Source of the DNA: a virus
Length of the DNA stretch: 27,961 nt
Direction: 5' to 3' (one strand)
IMG/VR virus record: IMGVR_UViG_3300024432_000058
Span: 1 to 27,961 of that record
Positions 7,518 through 14,915 of this stretch are shown piece by piece. The notes under the pieces are model-generated. The model made no database searches, was not told where the DNA came from, and was given only the letters and a program-made list of their open reading frames with translations. Both the position numbers and the translations under genes were made by a program. Numbering within the stretch: position 1 is the stretch's first letter; every line of letters begins with the position of its first letter.

Positions 7518-7543
7518 ATTAGTGAGGGAAAGTACTCACTAAT
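7518..7543 (+). other. Stem-loop upstream of the major capsid gene
   Basis: ATTAGTGAG (7518-7526) and CTCACTAAT (7535-7543) form a perfect 9-bp stem with an 8-base loop, directly after the stop codon of the endonuclease wreck. No T tract follows, so it is not a classical intrinsic terminator. Possible roles are a 5' stabilising or processing hairpin of the capsid mRNA, or a protein-binding palindrome. Confidence 0.5.
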
Positions 7544-7581
7544 ATTCCTGATAGACGCAAATGGAGTAAATTTTTAAACTA

Positions 7582-7635
7582 CATATTCGGCTGGAATAAA
7601 TTATACAACTAAATTAAATAAGGAGGCCGAATATG
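7582..7635 (+). promoter_or_regulatory. Possible start-codon hairpin and strong RBS of the capsid gene
   Basis: CATATTCGGC (7582-7591) and GCCGAATATG (7626-7635) are perfect 10-bp inverse complements. The downstream arm contains the whole ATG of the capsid gene and the last G of its AGGAGG ribosome binding site (7621-7626). Folding would put the start codon in a stem with the rest of the binding site in the 34-base loop. The block ATAAGGAGGCCG (7618-7629) recurs exactly before the first tail tube gene (18582-18593). Translational control is inference. Confidence 0.5.
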
Positions 7636-8553
7636 GCTTATACAGACCGTGAAGACGCAAATTATGTTGGACAATTGTTTAGCATAGGCGCACACCAAAC
7701 ACCGTTCTTGAATATGATAGGTGGCTTAAATGGAGGAAGAGTAGTGTCAAGTTTTCTTTTTCCAGTGGCACAACCTTACGCACTTAGTGGCGCAAGTCAA
7801 GACACACAAAGTGAAGCAACAGCTGCTGCCGAAGGCACACCAGTTACTGTAACACGTGGACAAGATTATAACACTTGTCAAATTATGAAAAAAGACGCAG
7901 AGGTTAGTTACGCAAAACAATCTACACCTGGCGACTTCGCTGGCATACAGGTTGTTGGTAATCAACCAGTACAAGACGAATTAAGTTTTCAAAAAGCAGT
8001 TCAGCTAAGACAGTTAGCTATTGACGTTGAATATAGCTTTTTTAAAGGAGCTTATGTAGCACCTAATGCAGCTTCAACAAATCAAACAACTAGAGGTATC
8101 GAAGCAGCTATAGCTACAAATTCAGTAGCAGCTGGCAGTACTGATTTGACGAAGGCTTGGATTGATGAAGTATTAAGGACTATGGCCGCAAATGGCGCAG
8201 AATTTGTTAATATGATAGCTTACATGAATGCATTCCAGAAACAGATGATGTCTGATATATATGGATTTGCACCAACAGATAGAAATGTCGGTGGATTAAA
8301 TATTAAACAAGTTGAAACTGATTTTTGTATGTTGGGCATAGTATATGCACCTCAAGCTACGACTTCAGTAGTAGATATTGTGGATATCGCATTTTGTCGA
8401 CCAGTATTTTGTCCTTACAAAGGACAACGTATTTCTTGGACTGACAAAGGACCAATCGCCGCTAAAAAAGGTGGATTCTGGTATACACAAGTTGGTTTAG
8501 ATTATGGACCAGAAGAATATCATGGAGAAATCACTGGTTTAAATACTAGTTAA
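7633..8553 (+). CDS. Major capsid protein (SU10/DUF5309-like, HK97 fold)
   Basis: The shell-forming capsid protein. The 306-residue sequence fits the SU10-like/DUF5309 major capsid family: the opening AYTDREDANYVGQLF, TPFLNMIGGL near residue 30, VTRGQDYNTCQI near 75, FVNMIAYMNAFQKQM followed by DIYGFAPTDRNVGG near 195-225, and the ending VGLDYGPEEYHGEITGL. Members have the HK97 fold without a long cleaved N-terminal domain, consistent with the separate scaffold gene upstream. The gene has one of the best ribosome binding sites in the window (AGGAGG, six bases before ATG), as expected for the most abundant virion protein. Confidence 0.9.
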   Translation: MAYTDREDANYVGQLFSIGAHQTPFLNMIGGLNGGRVVSSFLFPVAQPYALSGASQDTQSEATAAAEGTPVTVTRGQDYNTCQIMKKDAEVSYAKQSTPGDFAGIQVVGNQPVQDELSFQKAVQLRQLAIDVEYSFFKGAYVAPNAASTNQTTRGIEAAIATNSVAAGSTDLTKAWIDEVLRTMAANGAEFVNMIAYMNAFQKQMMSDIYGFAPTDRNVGGLNIKQVETDFCMLGIVYAPQATTSVVDIVDIAFCRPVFCPYKGQRISWTDKGPIAAKKGGFWYTQVGLDYGPEEYHGEITGLNTS

Positions 8554-8567
8554 AGGAGGAATATAAA

Positions 8568-11516
8568 ATGGGAAATAGATTACAAGGAAGATCAAGATTA
8601 GGAATTCCTCCAGCGTTACGCGCGATCTTAGATACTTATGAAAAAGCAGATCTCACAGATGCGATTGACTTCGGGGAAAATGCTTCATTTAATGCTGATG
8701 ATAGGTATATCGCATTCGGTGATGATGGAGTTGATGATAGTTCACTTTATTTTAATGGACTTGATTTATGTCTTAAAGATTCGAATACAGGCGTAAAAAC
8801 GCTTGCTGAGTTAGCGGCTGCATCAACTATGACACTTGATGAAGCTTATGAACAAGGAAAATTTATTGATGGTTCTGGTGCTACTGGTGCTACTAATGCA
8901 TTTAGTGTTGGTGGTGCTGCAGCTGATGATAAGGTTGAAATTTTTCATAATGCTACAAAGGCGACTATTAATTGCCGAGCTGGTAATATGGATATCACTG
9001 CTCAGGGTGGTACAATCAATTTCAACGATGAAGCTCTTACTACAACTGGAAAAGTTACAGCCGATGGTGGAGTTGAGATTGGCGCTGATAGTGTTAAATT
9101 AACACTTGGAGCTGATGATGCAACTGATGCTTATTTACAGCATGATGGGAATCATCTAGAAGTATTTTCAAAAGGATCAATAGAATTATTTATGTCTGGC
9201 GATGCTGATGACTATATGGTATTTAGTACTGTATCTGATGTACCTACAATTGGTACTGCAGGAAGTTGTGATTTAGATATCACTTCAGATTCAGGTGAAA
9301 TCACTTTCGGTGACGATAATGTTACTATAGGCACTGGAACTCTTGATGTAGCAGGAGTAGCAACTTTTACAGTTGCTGCAACTACTGCTGGAATTAATAA
9401 CGCAACTAATCCGATTGATACTACAGCTGCTATAAAAATAGGAGCTGATTCAATTAAACTTTCATTTGGTGTTGATGACGCAGCAGATTGTTACATTGAG
9501 TGGAATGGAGACAATATGAACTTCTATTCTTCTGCTCATGGCAATGTTGTTACACTTGATACTTTAGCAGGTGGATCATTAAGTAATCCAGATGTAAGTG
9601 GTGACCTTACTATAACAGAAGGAAAACTCGTATGGACAGACGGTCAGGATGAAGTTGCTGGTACATGGACATTTTCTAATGTAACAAATGATGGAATTGA
9701 TATTATTGCGAATTCAGCTACTACGAGTAATATTTTACATATTACTTCAACAAGTCTTGTAGGTGGTTCTGGAGTTTTAGTTACTTTAGCTGAAGGTACA
9801 TTAAGCGGTGGATATTATTTTGAAGGCGCTGACGCTGGTACTACTGTCTTTGGTGTTAAAGAAGATGGTGAGATTGAGATAAGAGGCGCTGCAGCAGCTG
9901 ATATGATTACAATAACTGCTGGAGAACTGGTATTATCAGATGGTGTATTTGAAGTGGATATATCTAACGGTAATGATCAGGGATGTTATATAAAACGAGC
10001 TGATGTTACAGGAACAGCTGCACTTCTAGAAATAGAACAAAGTGCTGACGGCCCAACATCTCCATGTCTCCTGTTAGATATGAATTCGACAGGTGATGCT
10101 GATGTTCTAGAGATTACTAATGCTGGTACTGGATTTGCTATTACGGCTACTGGAGGCGTTGCAGGCTCTGGTGGATTTGAATTTACTACTGCTGCTTCTG
10201 CGACTGCACCTGCGATTGACGTAAGTGGAGATTGGGATGGAGCGGCTGCTACTGGTATGATAATGGCAGCAAGTAATGGAGTTCTAGCCGATGTTGCTGC
10301 AAGTTTACTGTACGCTGCACACTCAGGAAATGCCGCTGGAGCAAGCCAAGAAGGCTCATGTCTTAATTTGGTTGAGACTGGAGCAAATTCTGGTACATCT
10401 TATGCTGCTGGAATTTCTTCTACAAGTAATAACGCTATGCATTTAGTTACTATTGCAGTTGGCACAACTAATCTAGTGGTAGATGGGGGATCTGGACAAA
10501 CAGCTTCAATGACTGTTCTTGATGGAACTCCTGCAAACGGTTGGATTGGAGCTGCTAATGTTGGAATGTTACATCTGAAATCAGACGGCGCTTTAGCCGA
10601 TGTTGCAGCTAGCTTATTACATGTAACTTATACAGGTGATACTGATACTGGTAATAAAGTATCTATTGGAAACTGTGCTTACTTCTATGAGAATGGAACA
10701 ATTGAAGCTGGATCATATGCGGTCGGAATTAAATCAACAGGTGGAAATGCTCTTAACGTTGAAACAGCTGCGACTGATACAATCAATTTAAACGTTATTG
10801 GAATTACAGGTCAGACAGAAAGTATGATCAAATTGAATGGTGGAACTGGAGCTGACGGATGGATTGGTGCTGATACTAATGGAATGATTGAAATCGATAT
10901 GAATGATGCTAATTTAGCTCATGTTAACTCAAGTGGATTAGCAATTACTTTTAGTGGAGTACCACAGAATGCTTCTAGAGGACATTGTTTAAGAATAGTT
11001 GATACATCTAATTCAGGTGGAGCTACAGGATACGCAGTTTACGTAAGCGCAAATGATGCTGAAAATGAAGCAATGCTTATTGATAGTGGAAAACTTGATG
11101 TGGATGAAGAGGTCAGACTTAACACTGCAAGTGCTGGAGCTGGTCTAGGGCATATTAAAATTGGTACTACTGCAGATCACGCTGGTGCTAAAGGTGAGAA
11201 TGTTATAACAATTAAGAATGGCGCAGTAAAACCTGCTGGTGCTATAGCAGATTGTGCTTCATTATTTACTGAAGGCGGAGAGCTAGAAGGTATTGATTCT
11301 GGTGGAGTTGAAACTACATTAACACCACATACAGAAGAGGGTGATTATGTAATCAATTCATATGTCCCTTGGAGAAACAGTACTCTAAGAATTCACTTAG
11401 AACAAATAATAGATTTCTTGGTAGAAAAATATCCTGAGATTTCGAACCTTGTTCAAAGACTCGAAGGACGAGATATGATTCCTAAGGCGACAAAGTCACC
11501 TAAGAGAGTAAAGTAA
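8568..11516 (+). CDS. Long repetitive beta-rich virion protein (putative head fibre or decoration)
   Basis: A 982-residue protein rich in Gly, Ala, Thr and Asp, with the alternating pattern of beta-solenoid or fibre proteins. Internal repeats are clear. IGADSVKLTLGADDA near residue 170 recurs as IGADSIKLSFGVDDA near 290. A unit of about 105 residues, containing GWIGA-x3-GM and [LN]-L-A-x-V-[AN]-[AS]-S-x-L, begins near 554, 658 and 764. The C-terminus (about 935-982) becomes helical and basic, like a trimerisation or attachment segment. It directly follows the capsid gene (AGGAGG at 8555-8560), away from the tail adhesion genes at 23372-27901, so a capsid-attached fibre is the most natural guess. 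A tail fibre or glycan-binding appendage is also possible. I recognise no named family. Confidence 0.65.
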   Translation: MGNRLQGRSRLGIPPALRAILDTYEKADLTDAIDFGENASFNADDRYIAFGDDGVDDSSLYFNGLDLCLKDSNTGVKTLAELAAASTMTLDEAYEQGKFIDGSGATGATNAFSVGGAAADDKVEIFHNATKATINCRAGNMDITAQGGTINFNDEALTTTGKVTADGGVEIGADSVKLTLGADDATDAYLQHDGNHLEVFSKGSIELFMSGDADDYMVFSTVSDVPTIGTAGSCDLDITSDSGEITFGDDNVTIGTGTLDVAGVATFTVAATTAGINNATNPIDTTAAIKIGADSIKLSFGVDDAADCYIEWNGDNMNFYSSAHGNVVTLDTLAGGSLSNPDVSGDLTITEGKLVWTDGQDEVAGTWTFSNVTNDGIDIIANSATTSNILHITSTSLVGGSGVLVTLAEGTLSGGYYFEGADAGTTVFGVKEDGEIEIRGAAAADMITITAGELVLSDGVFEVDISNGNDQGCYIKRADVTGTAALLEIEQSADGPTSPCLLLDMNSTGDADVLEITNAGTGFAITATGGVAGSGGFEFTTAASATAPAIDVSGDWDGAAATGMIMAASNGVLADVAASLLYAAHSGNAAGASQEGSCLNLVETGANSGTSYAAGISSTSNNAMHLVTIAVGTTNLVVDGGSGQTASMTVLDGTPANGWIGAANVGMLHLKSDGALADVAASLLHVTYTGDTDTGNKVSIGNCAYFYENGTIEAGSYAVGIKSTGGNALNVETAATDTINLNVIGITGQTESMIKLNGGTGADGWIGADTNGMIEIDMNDANLAHVNSSGLAITFSGVPQNASRGHCLRIVDTSNSGGATGYAVYVSANDAENEAMLIDSGKLDVDEEVRLNTASAGAGLGHIKIGTTADHAGAKGENVITIKNGAVKPAGAIADCASLFTEGGELEGIDSGGVETTLTPHTEEGDYVINSYVPWRNSTLRIHLEQIIDFLVEKYPEISNLVQRLEGRDMIPKATKSPKRVK

Positions 11517-11539
11517 AATAAATAAAATAATAATATAAA

Positions 11540-11565
11540 GGAGAGGGTTATACCCTCTCCATTTT
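11540..11565 (+). terminator. GC-rich hairpin, candidate terminator after the fibre gene
   Basis: GGAGAGGGT (11540-11548) and ACCCTCTCC (11552-11560) form a perfect 9-bp stem with a 3-base loop, followed by ATTTTA. This is the strongest hairpin by GC content in the window. The short T run makes it at best a partial terminator. The ascending arm contains AAAGGAGAG, a copy of the ribosome binding site of the next gene (11566-11574), so it may act on translation instead. Confidence 0.5.
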
Positions 11566-11579
11566 AAAGGAGAGAAATT

Positions 11580-11852
11580 ATGGATGAAGTTAAGAATTTT
11601 GTTAAAAAGAAATGTGTAAAAATGTCAAGATTAGAAATTCTTGAGGCTGAAAAACAAGCAATAGGCAATAATTTTCATCAGGCCAATGTGCAAGTAGATA
11701 AGCTTACAAAGGAAGCTAATGTAAAATTAGCTGAATTGAATAAACAGAAACAAGAATTTATCTTAGCATTTAGATTTGTAGAAGGACAAATTGAAGAAGC
11801 AAAAAGGAATGAAGAAGGACAAATTGAAGAAGTAATAAGGAGTTGTAATTAA
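11580..11852 (+). CDS. Small helical coiled-coil protein
   Basis: A 90-residue protein, mostly helical and highly charged, with a heptad-like pattern (residues about 18-75) predicting a coiled coil. No family is recognised. The C-terminal EGQIEEAKRNEEGQIEEVIR comes from a 33-base tandem duplication (near 11781 and 11814). The start follows AAAGGAGAG. An internal Met at codon 15 is an alternative start without a good binding site. The stop abuts the next ATG. Its place among head genes suggests a minor virion or assembly protein. Confidence 0.6.
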   Translation: MDEVKNFVKKKCVKMSRLEILEAEKQAIGNNFHQANVQVDKLTKEANVKLAELNKQKQEFILAFRFVEGQIEEAKRNEEGQIEEVIRSCN

Positions 11853-12563
11853 ATGTCAATAATTCAATCATTAAAAAATGACGCTCTTGTATATCAAGAA
11901 AACGGATATAAGACTCGCTGGTTGGATGCCCTTGGCACTGACGTCATAAAATATCTATCTCGACCAGGAATTGCAATAGATGCATCTTCAGAACCAGCCG
12001 AATGGAAAAATGATGAAACAGGATCTAATACTATAGTAAATCATACTACACGTGGAAAATGGTTGCTAATCACAACAGGCGGAACTGAATATAATGGAAT
12101 TAATATGCAGCTTCACGGATCAGCTTTTCAGGTAGAAGCTGGCAAACCGTTTTACTTTGGAATCAAATGTGCCACAGAAAATGCTGCAAAAGGCGATTTT
12201 TTAATTGGCCTTTGTGAAGTAGATACAACTTGTTTGGCTACATCTGGTGCTCATGCACTTAGTGTAACAGACGACGGAATATATTTTTATCATCTCAATG
12301 ATGAAACAGACGTCACATTTGTAAACGAATTGGACGGCGTAGAAGGACCTGTAGCAGTAGGAACAACACATGATACAGATTATCATGTCTACGAAATTTA
12401 TTACAACGGCGAATCAATTAAAGCGTATTACGATAACGCTTTAGTAGCTGAAATTACGAGCGGTCTGGCTGCAGTAGCACTTACACCAACAATTAACGTT
12501 CGTGCTGGTGACGATGGCGCAGAGATCTTTGATGTAGAATGGTTGCGGTGTATCCAAATATAA
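11853..12563 (+). CDS. Lectin-like (concanavalin-fold) minor virion protein
   Basis: A 236-residue protein beginning immediately after the previous stop. The sequence suggests a jelly-roll of the concanavalin/LamG type: an early WLLITTGG strand, paired strands such as KPFYFGIKCAT, and DYHVYEIYYNGESIKAYYDNALVAEI, the typical paired-strand segment of such folds. It ends with a strand and WLRCIQI. Such domains often occur as capsid decoration or glycan-binding appendages in phages of Gram-positive hosts. The position between capsid and connector genes fits a decoration protein. AAGGAGT within the end of the preceding gene is the ribosome binding site. Confidence 0.55.
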   Translation: MSIIQSLKNDALVYQENGYKTRWLDALGTDVIKYLSRPGIAIDASSEPAEWKNDETGSNTIVNHTTRGKWLLITTGGTEYNGINMQLHGSAFQVEAGKPFYFGIKCATENAAKGDFLIGLCEVDTTCLATSGAHALSVTDDGIYFYHLNDETDVTFVNELDGVEGPVAVGTTHDTDYHVYEIYYNGESIKAYYDNALVAEITSGLAAVALTPTINVRAGDDGAEIFDVEWLRCIQI

Positions 12564-12584
12564 CATAATGCGAGGAGATCTTAA

Positions 12585-12908
12585 ATGGTAAGAGGACTAT
12601 TAATGTCAATATTTACGCGACGAGAATTAAATAATACTACAAATTCTGAGCTCATCTCATTAGCTAAGAAGTATAAAATTGTTGGTAATAGAAGAATAGC
12701 GAATTCGATCGATAGGCGAGGGATTATTAGCAGTCTATTATTATTAAAGAAAAAGACTACTACTAGTACTTGCAAAAAGAGTACTACTAGTACTCTCAAA
12801 GAGAAAAAAACAGGAGCGAAGACTCCTGACCCCCAGAAAAATATTAGTAAATTACCGTTAAAGAAAGAAAGAAAAAAGCGAAGTAGTACTCGCAAAGAGA
12901 AAAAATAA
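12585..12908 (+). CDS. Small basic protein with HeH/SAP-like N-terminus
   Basis: A 107-residue very basic protein. Residues 14-50 (LNNTTNSELISLAKKYKI, then a helix through RRGIISSLL) resemble the helix-extended-helix (HeH/Rho-N/SAP-like) nucleic-acid-binding fold common in small phage proteins near capsid genes. The tail from about residue 55 is low-complexity Lys, Ser and Thr with TTTST-CKK and STTSTLKEKK repeats, from a 24-base periodicity at 12759-12794. GAGGAG (12572-12577) supports the start; ATG at 12603 is an alternative. DNA binding inside the capsid or in the neck is inference. Confidence 0.55.
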   Translation: MVRGLLMSIFTRRELNNTTNSELISLAKKYKIVGNRRIANSIDRRGIISSLLLLKKKTTTSTCKKSTTSTLKEKKTGAKTPDPQKNISKLPLKKERKKRSSTRKEKK

Positions 12909-12914
12909 ATGAAT

Positions 12915-12932
12915 AAAGGAGAAAATCGTGAG
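12915..12932. repeat. Left copy of the 18-bp direct repeat flanking endonuclease 5
   Basis: AAAGGAGAAAATCGTGAG contains the ribosome binding site and GTG start of endonuclease 5. A copy with one mismatch lies at 13520-13537 and contains the ribosome binding site and GTG start of the following structural gene. The arrangement is what insertion of the endonuclease at a gene start would leave. Confidence 0.85.
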
Positions 12933-13536
12933 TTGCATTTACATTCTAGAGAATAAAATTAACGGTAAGTGCTACACAGGGCAAACCACACAATCAGTAA
13001 AAGTACGGATGAAAGGTCATATGAGGAGCAAACAGTATATTGGTAACGCTCTTAGAAAATATGGTATTCAAAATTTCGATACACATACTATGCAATGTCC
13101 AGAGTACTTATTAGATGTTTGTGAAGTAGGTCTTATTAAATTGCTTAATTGTATGGCGCCAAGTGGATATAATTGTGATCTAGGTGGAAATAAAAATAAG
13201 CATTTTTCTGAAGAACATAAGAAAAAAATATCAGAATCAAAAAAAGGAATGATATTTTCAGAAGAACATAGAAGAAAACTGTCAGAAGCACATAAAGGAA
13301 AACACCATTCGCAAGAAACGAAGAAGAAAATATCAGAGGCAAATAAAGGTGAAAAAAATGGTATGTTTGGAAAGAAAGTTTCAGAAGAAACTAGAAAACT
13401 GATGTCTGCTAATCATGCCGATGTTTCTGGTGAAAAAAATGGTATGTTTGGACGTTATATACCACAATCAAAAGAAGTAAATTTAAGAAGGTCTGAGACT
13501 ATGAAAAAGTATTGGGCAAAAAGGAGAATATCGTGA
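12928..13536 (+). CDS. GIY-YIG homing endonuclease 5 (GTG start)
   Basis: A 202-residue GIY-YIG endonuclease starting with GTG twelve bases after the beginning of AAAGGAG. Nuclease residues are Tyr5, Tyr16-Thr-Gly (Thr in place of the Val of the paralogues), Arg27 and Glu66. Four to five NUMOD3 motifs follow (about 90-170), and the tail [14 protein letters not shown] resembles that of endonuclease 3. The middle of the nuclease domain is nearly identical in DNA to endonuclease 2 (2879-2936 against 13077-13134), while the opening is of the MSCIYILEN class shared with endonuclease 3. The gene is thus a mosaic. Its stop overlaps the next gene's start as GTGA. Confidence 0.92.
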   Translation: MSCIYILENKINGKCYTGQTTQSVKVRMKGHMRSKQYIGNALRKYGIQNFDTHTMQCPEYLLDVCEVGLIKLLNCMAPSGYNCDLGGNKNKHFSEEHKKKISESKKGMIFSEEHRRKLSEAHKGKHHSQETKKKISEANKGEKNGMFGKKVSEETRKLMSANHADVSGEKNGMFGRYIPQSKEVNLRRSETMKKYWAKRRIS

Positions 13537-13537
13537 G
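13520..13537. repeat. Right copy of the 18-bp direct repeat flanking endonuclease 5
   Basis: AAAGGAGAATATCGTGAG matches 12915-12932 at 17 of 18 bases. It supplies the ribosome binding site and GTG start of the structural gene at 13533 while also encoding the last residues and stop of the endonuclease. Confidence 0.85.
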
Positions 13538-14006
13538 CCACGAACATTTATCAAACAATCCAATTTTTACAGATGGAAATGCATTTTTAATTACTGTTGT
13601 TGATACGGCTTTGGCAGATAATGGATCAATTTATGTACAGCTTCGAACACCTAAATTTTCAGCTGCAAGAATATATATAGATGCACATGCTTCAATTACA
13701 GAAACTGCTAAAAAATCTGGCCAGCTAGAAATACTCGAAGCACCTGCTTTTACGACAGGAGATGCAGCAGTAGCTGTTATAAATGTTAATAGAAATACTG
13801 TTAAGACGTCTAAATTATCAAATGTATTTAGTAATCCAACTTCTATAGTTGGTGGAACTTCACTTGGTAAAATAACAGTTGGAGTCCATAACGAAGAACT
13901 GCCCGCTTTTTGGTTGAAGCCAGAAACTGATTATATTATACAACTGACAAATTTATCAACAGCTGGAGCCAATTGTGGAATCGCAATTCATCTCCGCGAG
14001 GGCTAG
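13533..14006 (+). CDS. Minor virion protein, beta-rich, unknown family
   Basis: A 157-residue protein. GTG at 13533 is preferred over an upstream in-frame TTG because AAGGAG lies at 13521-13526 and the GTGA overlap is preserved. The sequence is beta-rich, with regular strands such as [35 protein letters not shown] and [14 protein letters not shown], ending in a LREG tail. The pattern resembles phage proteins that form jelly-roll or Ig-like decoration or fibre-base domains, but I cannot name the family. It lies just before the head-tail connector, so it could be a decoration or neck protein. Only five bases separate it from the connector gene's stop/start region. Confidence 0.6.
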   Translation: MSHEHLSNNPIFTDGNAFLITVVDTALADNGSIYVQLRTPKFSAARIYIDAHASITETAKKSGQLEILEAPAFTTGDAAVAVINVNRNTVKTSKLSNVFSNPTSIVGGTSLGKITVGVHNEELPAFWLKPETDYIIQLTNLSTAGANCGIAIHLREG

Positions 14007-14008
14007 GA

Positions 14009-14584
14009 ATGTCAATAATTAGCGCTACAACTGTACAATCAATTTTAGGAATAGGAGACACCTATGCGACGCAAATAGGGTTTCTCATACCTTATGTGCA
14101 GGACGATATTCTTAATTATGTTAATAATTATTTTAAAGATCCGAATATTGCGATCTCAGTTTCGACTATCGCATTTGTTGATAGCGACCCTGACACAATT
14201 ACAGATTCTGGGTCAGGATTTGTTACAGCACTTTTTGCTGATGGTATGGATATTATTGTAGAAAATAGTGTTTATAATGATGGAGTATATGAAATCGATA
14301 CAGTAGCAGCAGGAATTTTAACACTAGTATCGACCGACGAATTAATAGCAGAACTAGTTACTGCTTCGGCTGGAGTAACAATTACACGGGTTAAGTGGCC
14401 AAAGGGCTTACAAATGATATGTGCTCAGCTAATCTGGGAAAATATCGACCGAGGTTTGAACAAATCAGTCGAATCAGAAACTGTTGGTGATTATCGAGTG
14501 CACTACACCTCTATTACAGGCGGAGGATATAGTGAAGCGATCATGAGTGGATTAGAAAAATATACTAGGCCAGGTTTTGCATAA
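14009..14584 (+). CDS. Head-tail connector (adaptor) with an inserted beta domain
   Basis: The probable adaptor under the portal, comparable to SPP1 gp15 or HK97 gp6. The helical halves are residues about 1-45 (IGDTYATQIGFLIPYVQDDILNY...NNYF) and about 125-191 (WPKGLQMICAQLIWENI...YRVHYTSIT). Between them sits a beta-rich insert of about 75 residues with D-T-I-T-D-S-G-S-G-F, FADGMDIIVENS, NDGVYEIDTV and ILTLVSTDELIAE, a motif set found repeatedly as add-on domains in phage structural proteins. The start at 14009 is supported by TAGGAA just upstream and by the following MSIISATTVQS. An upstream extension would overlap the previous gene without a binding site. Confidence 0.75.
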   Translation: MSIISATTVQSILGIGDTYATQIGFLIPYVQDDILNYVNNYFKDPNIAISVSTIAFVDSDPDTITDSGSGFVTALFADGMDIIVENSVYNDGVYEIDTVAAGILTLVSTDELIAELVTASAGVTITRVKWPKGLQMICAQLIWENIDRGLNKSVESETVGDYRVHYTSITGGGYSEAIMSGLEKYTRPGFA

Positions 14585-14585
14585 A

Positions 14586-14915
14586 ATGAGTATACAATCA
14601 CATTATAAACAAACAGCCATTTTCAAAAGTTTTGATGAAACTAAAGATTCCTTCGGAATGCTAGATAAGAGTGATAGTAATTGGGATCTTGTGCTCAGCA
14701 CTCCTTGTTTATTTCACAAACTAATTGGTGACAGCAAATTCGTTAAAGGGAAAGAAACAATCTACAAAACAGGTATAGTCTTTTGCGGATTTAGCTCCCT
14801 TATAAGAACAGAACATAGAGTTACAATTGATGATATAGTTTATGAAATTGTTGATATAAAAGATGCTAATTCTAGACAGCATCATCTCGAAATAGAGGTG
14901 AAAGGAGTTGAATAA
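14586..14915 (+). CDS. Head-tail stopper-like neck protein
   Basis: A 109-residue protein with a compact beta fold resembling head-closure or stopper proteins (SPP1 gp16/Phage_H_T_join group). Strands such as WDLVLSTPCLFHKLI, ETIYKTGIVFCGF, HRVTIDDIVYEIVDIKDANS and HHLEIEVKGVE match the layout where an incoming-DNA stopper gives a small barrel ending in an x-x-Y-E-I-x-x-I-K segment. It lies between the adaptor and the gp10-like protein, the usual position. It has no strong ribosome binding site; the start one base after the preceding stop points to translational coupling. Confidence 0.68.
   Translation: MSIQSHYKQTAIFKSFDETKDSFGMLDKSDSNWDLVLSTPCLFHKLIGDSKFVKGKETIYKTGIVFCGFSSLIRTEHRVTIDDIVYEIVDIKDANSRQHHLEIEVKGVE

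Noticed and set aside
8836-9102. An open frame rich in Leu, Val and Met inside the fibre gene
   Set aside because: It is a shifted-frame shadow of the strongly coding 982-residue protein, with no binding site.
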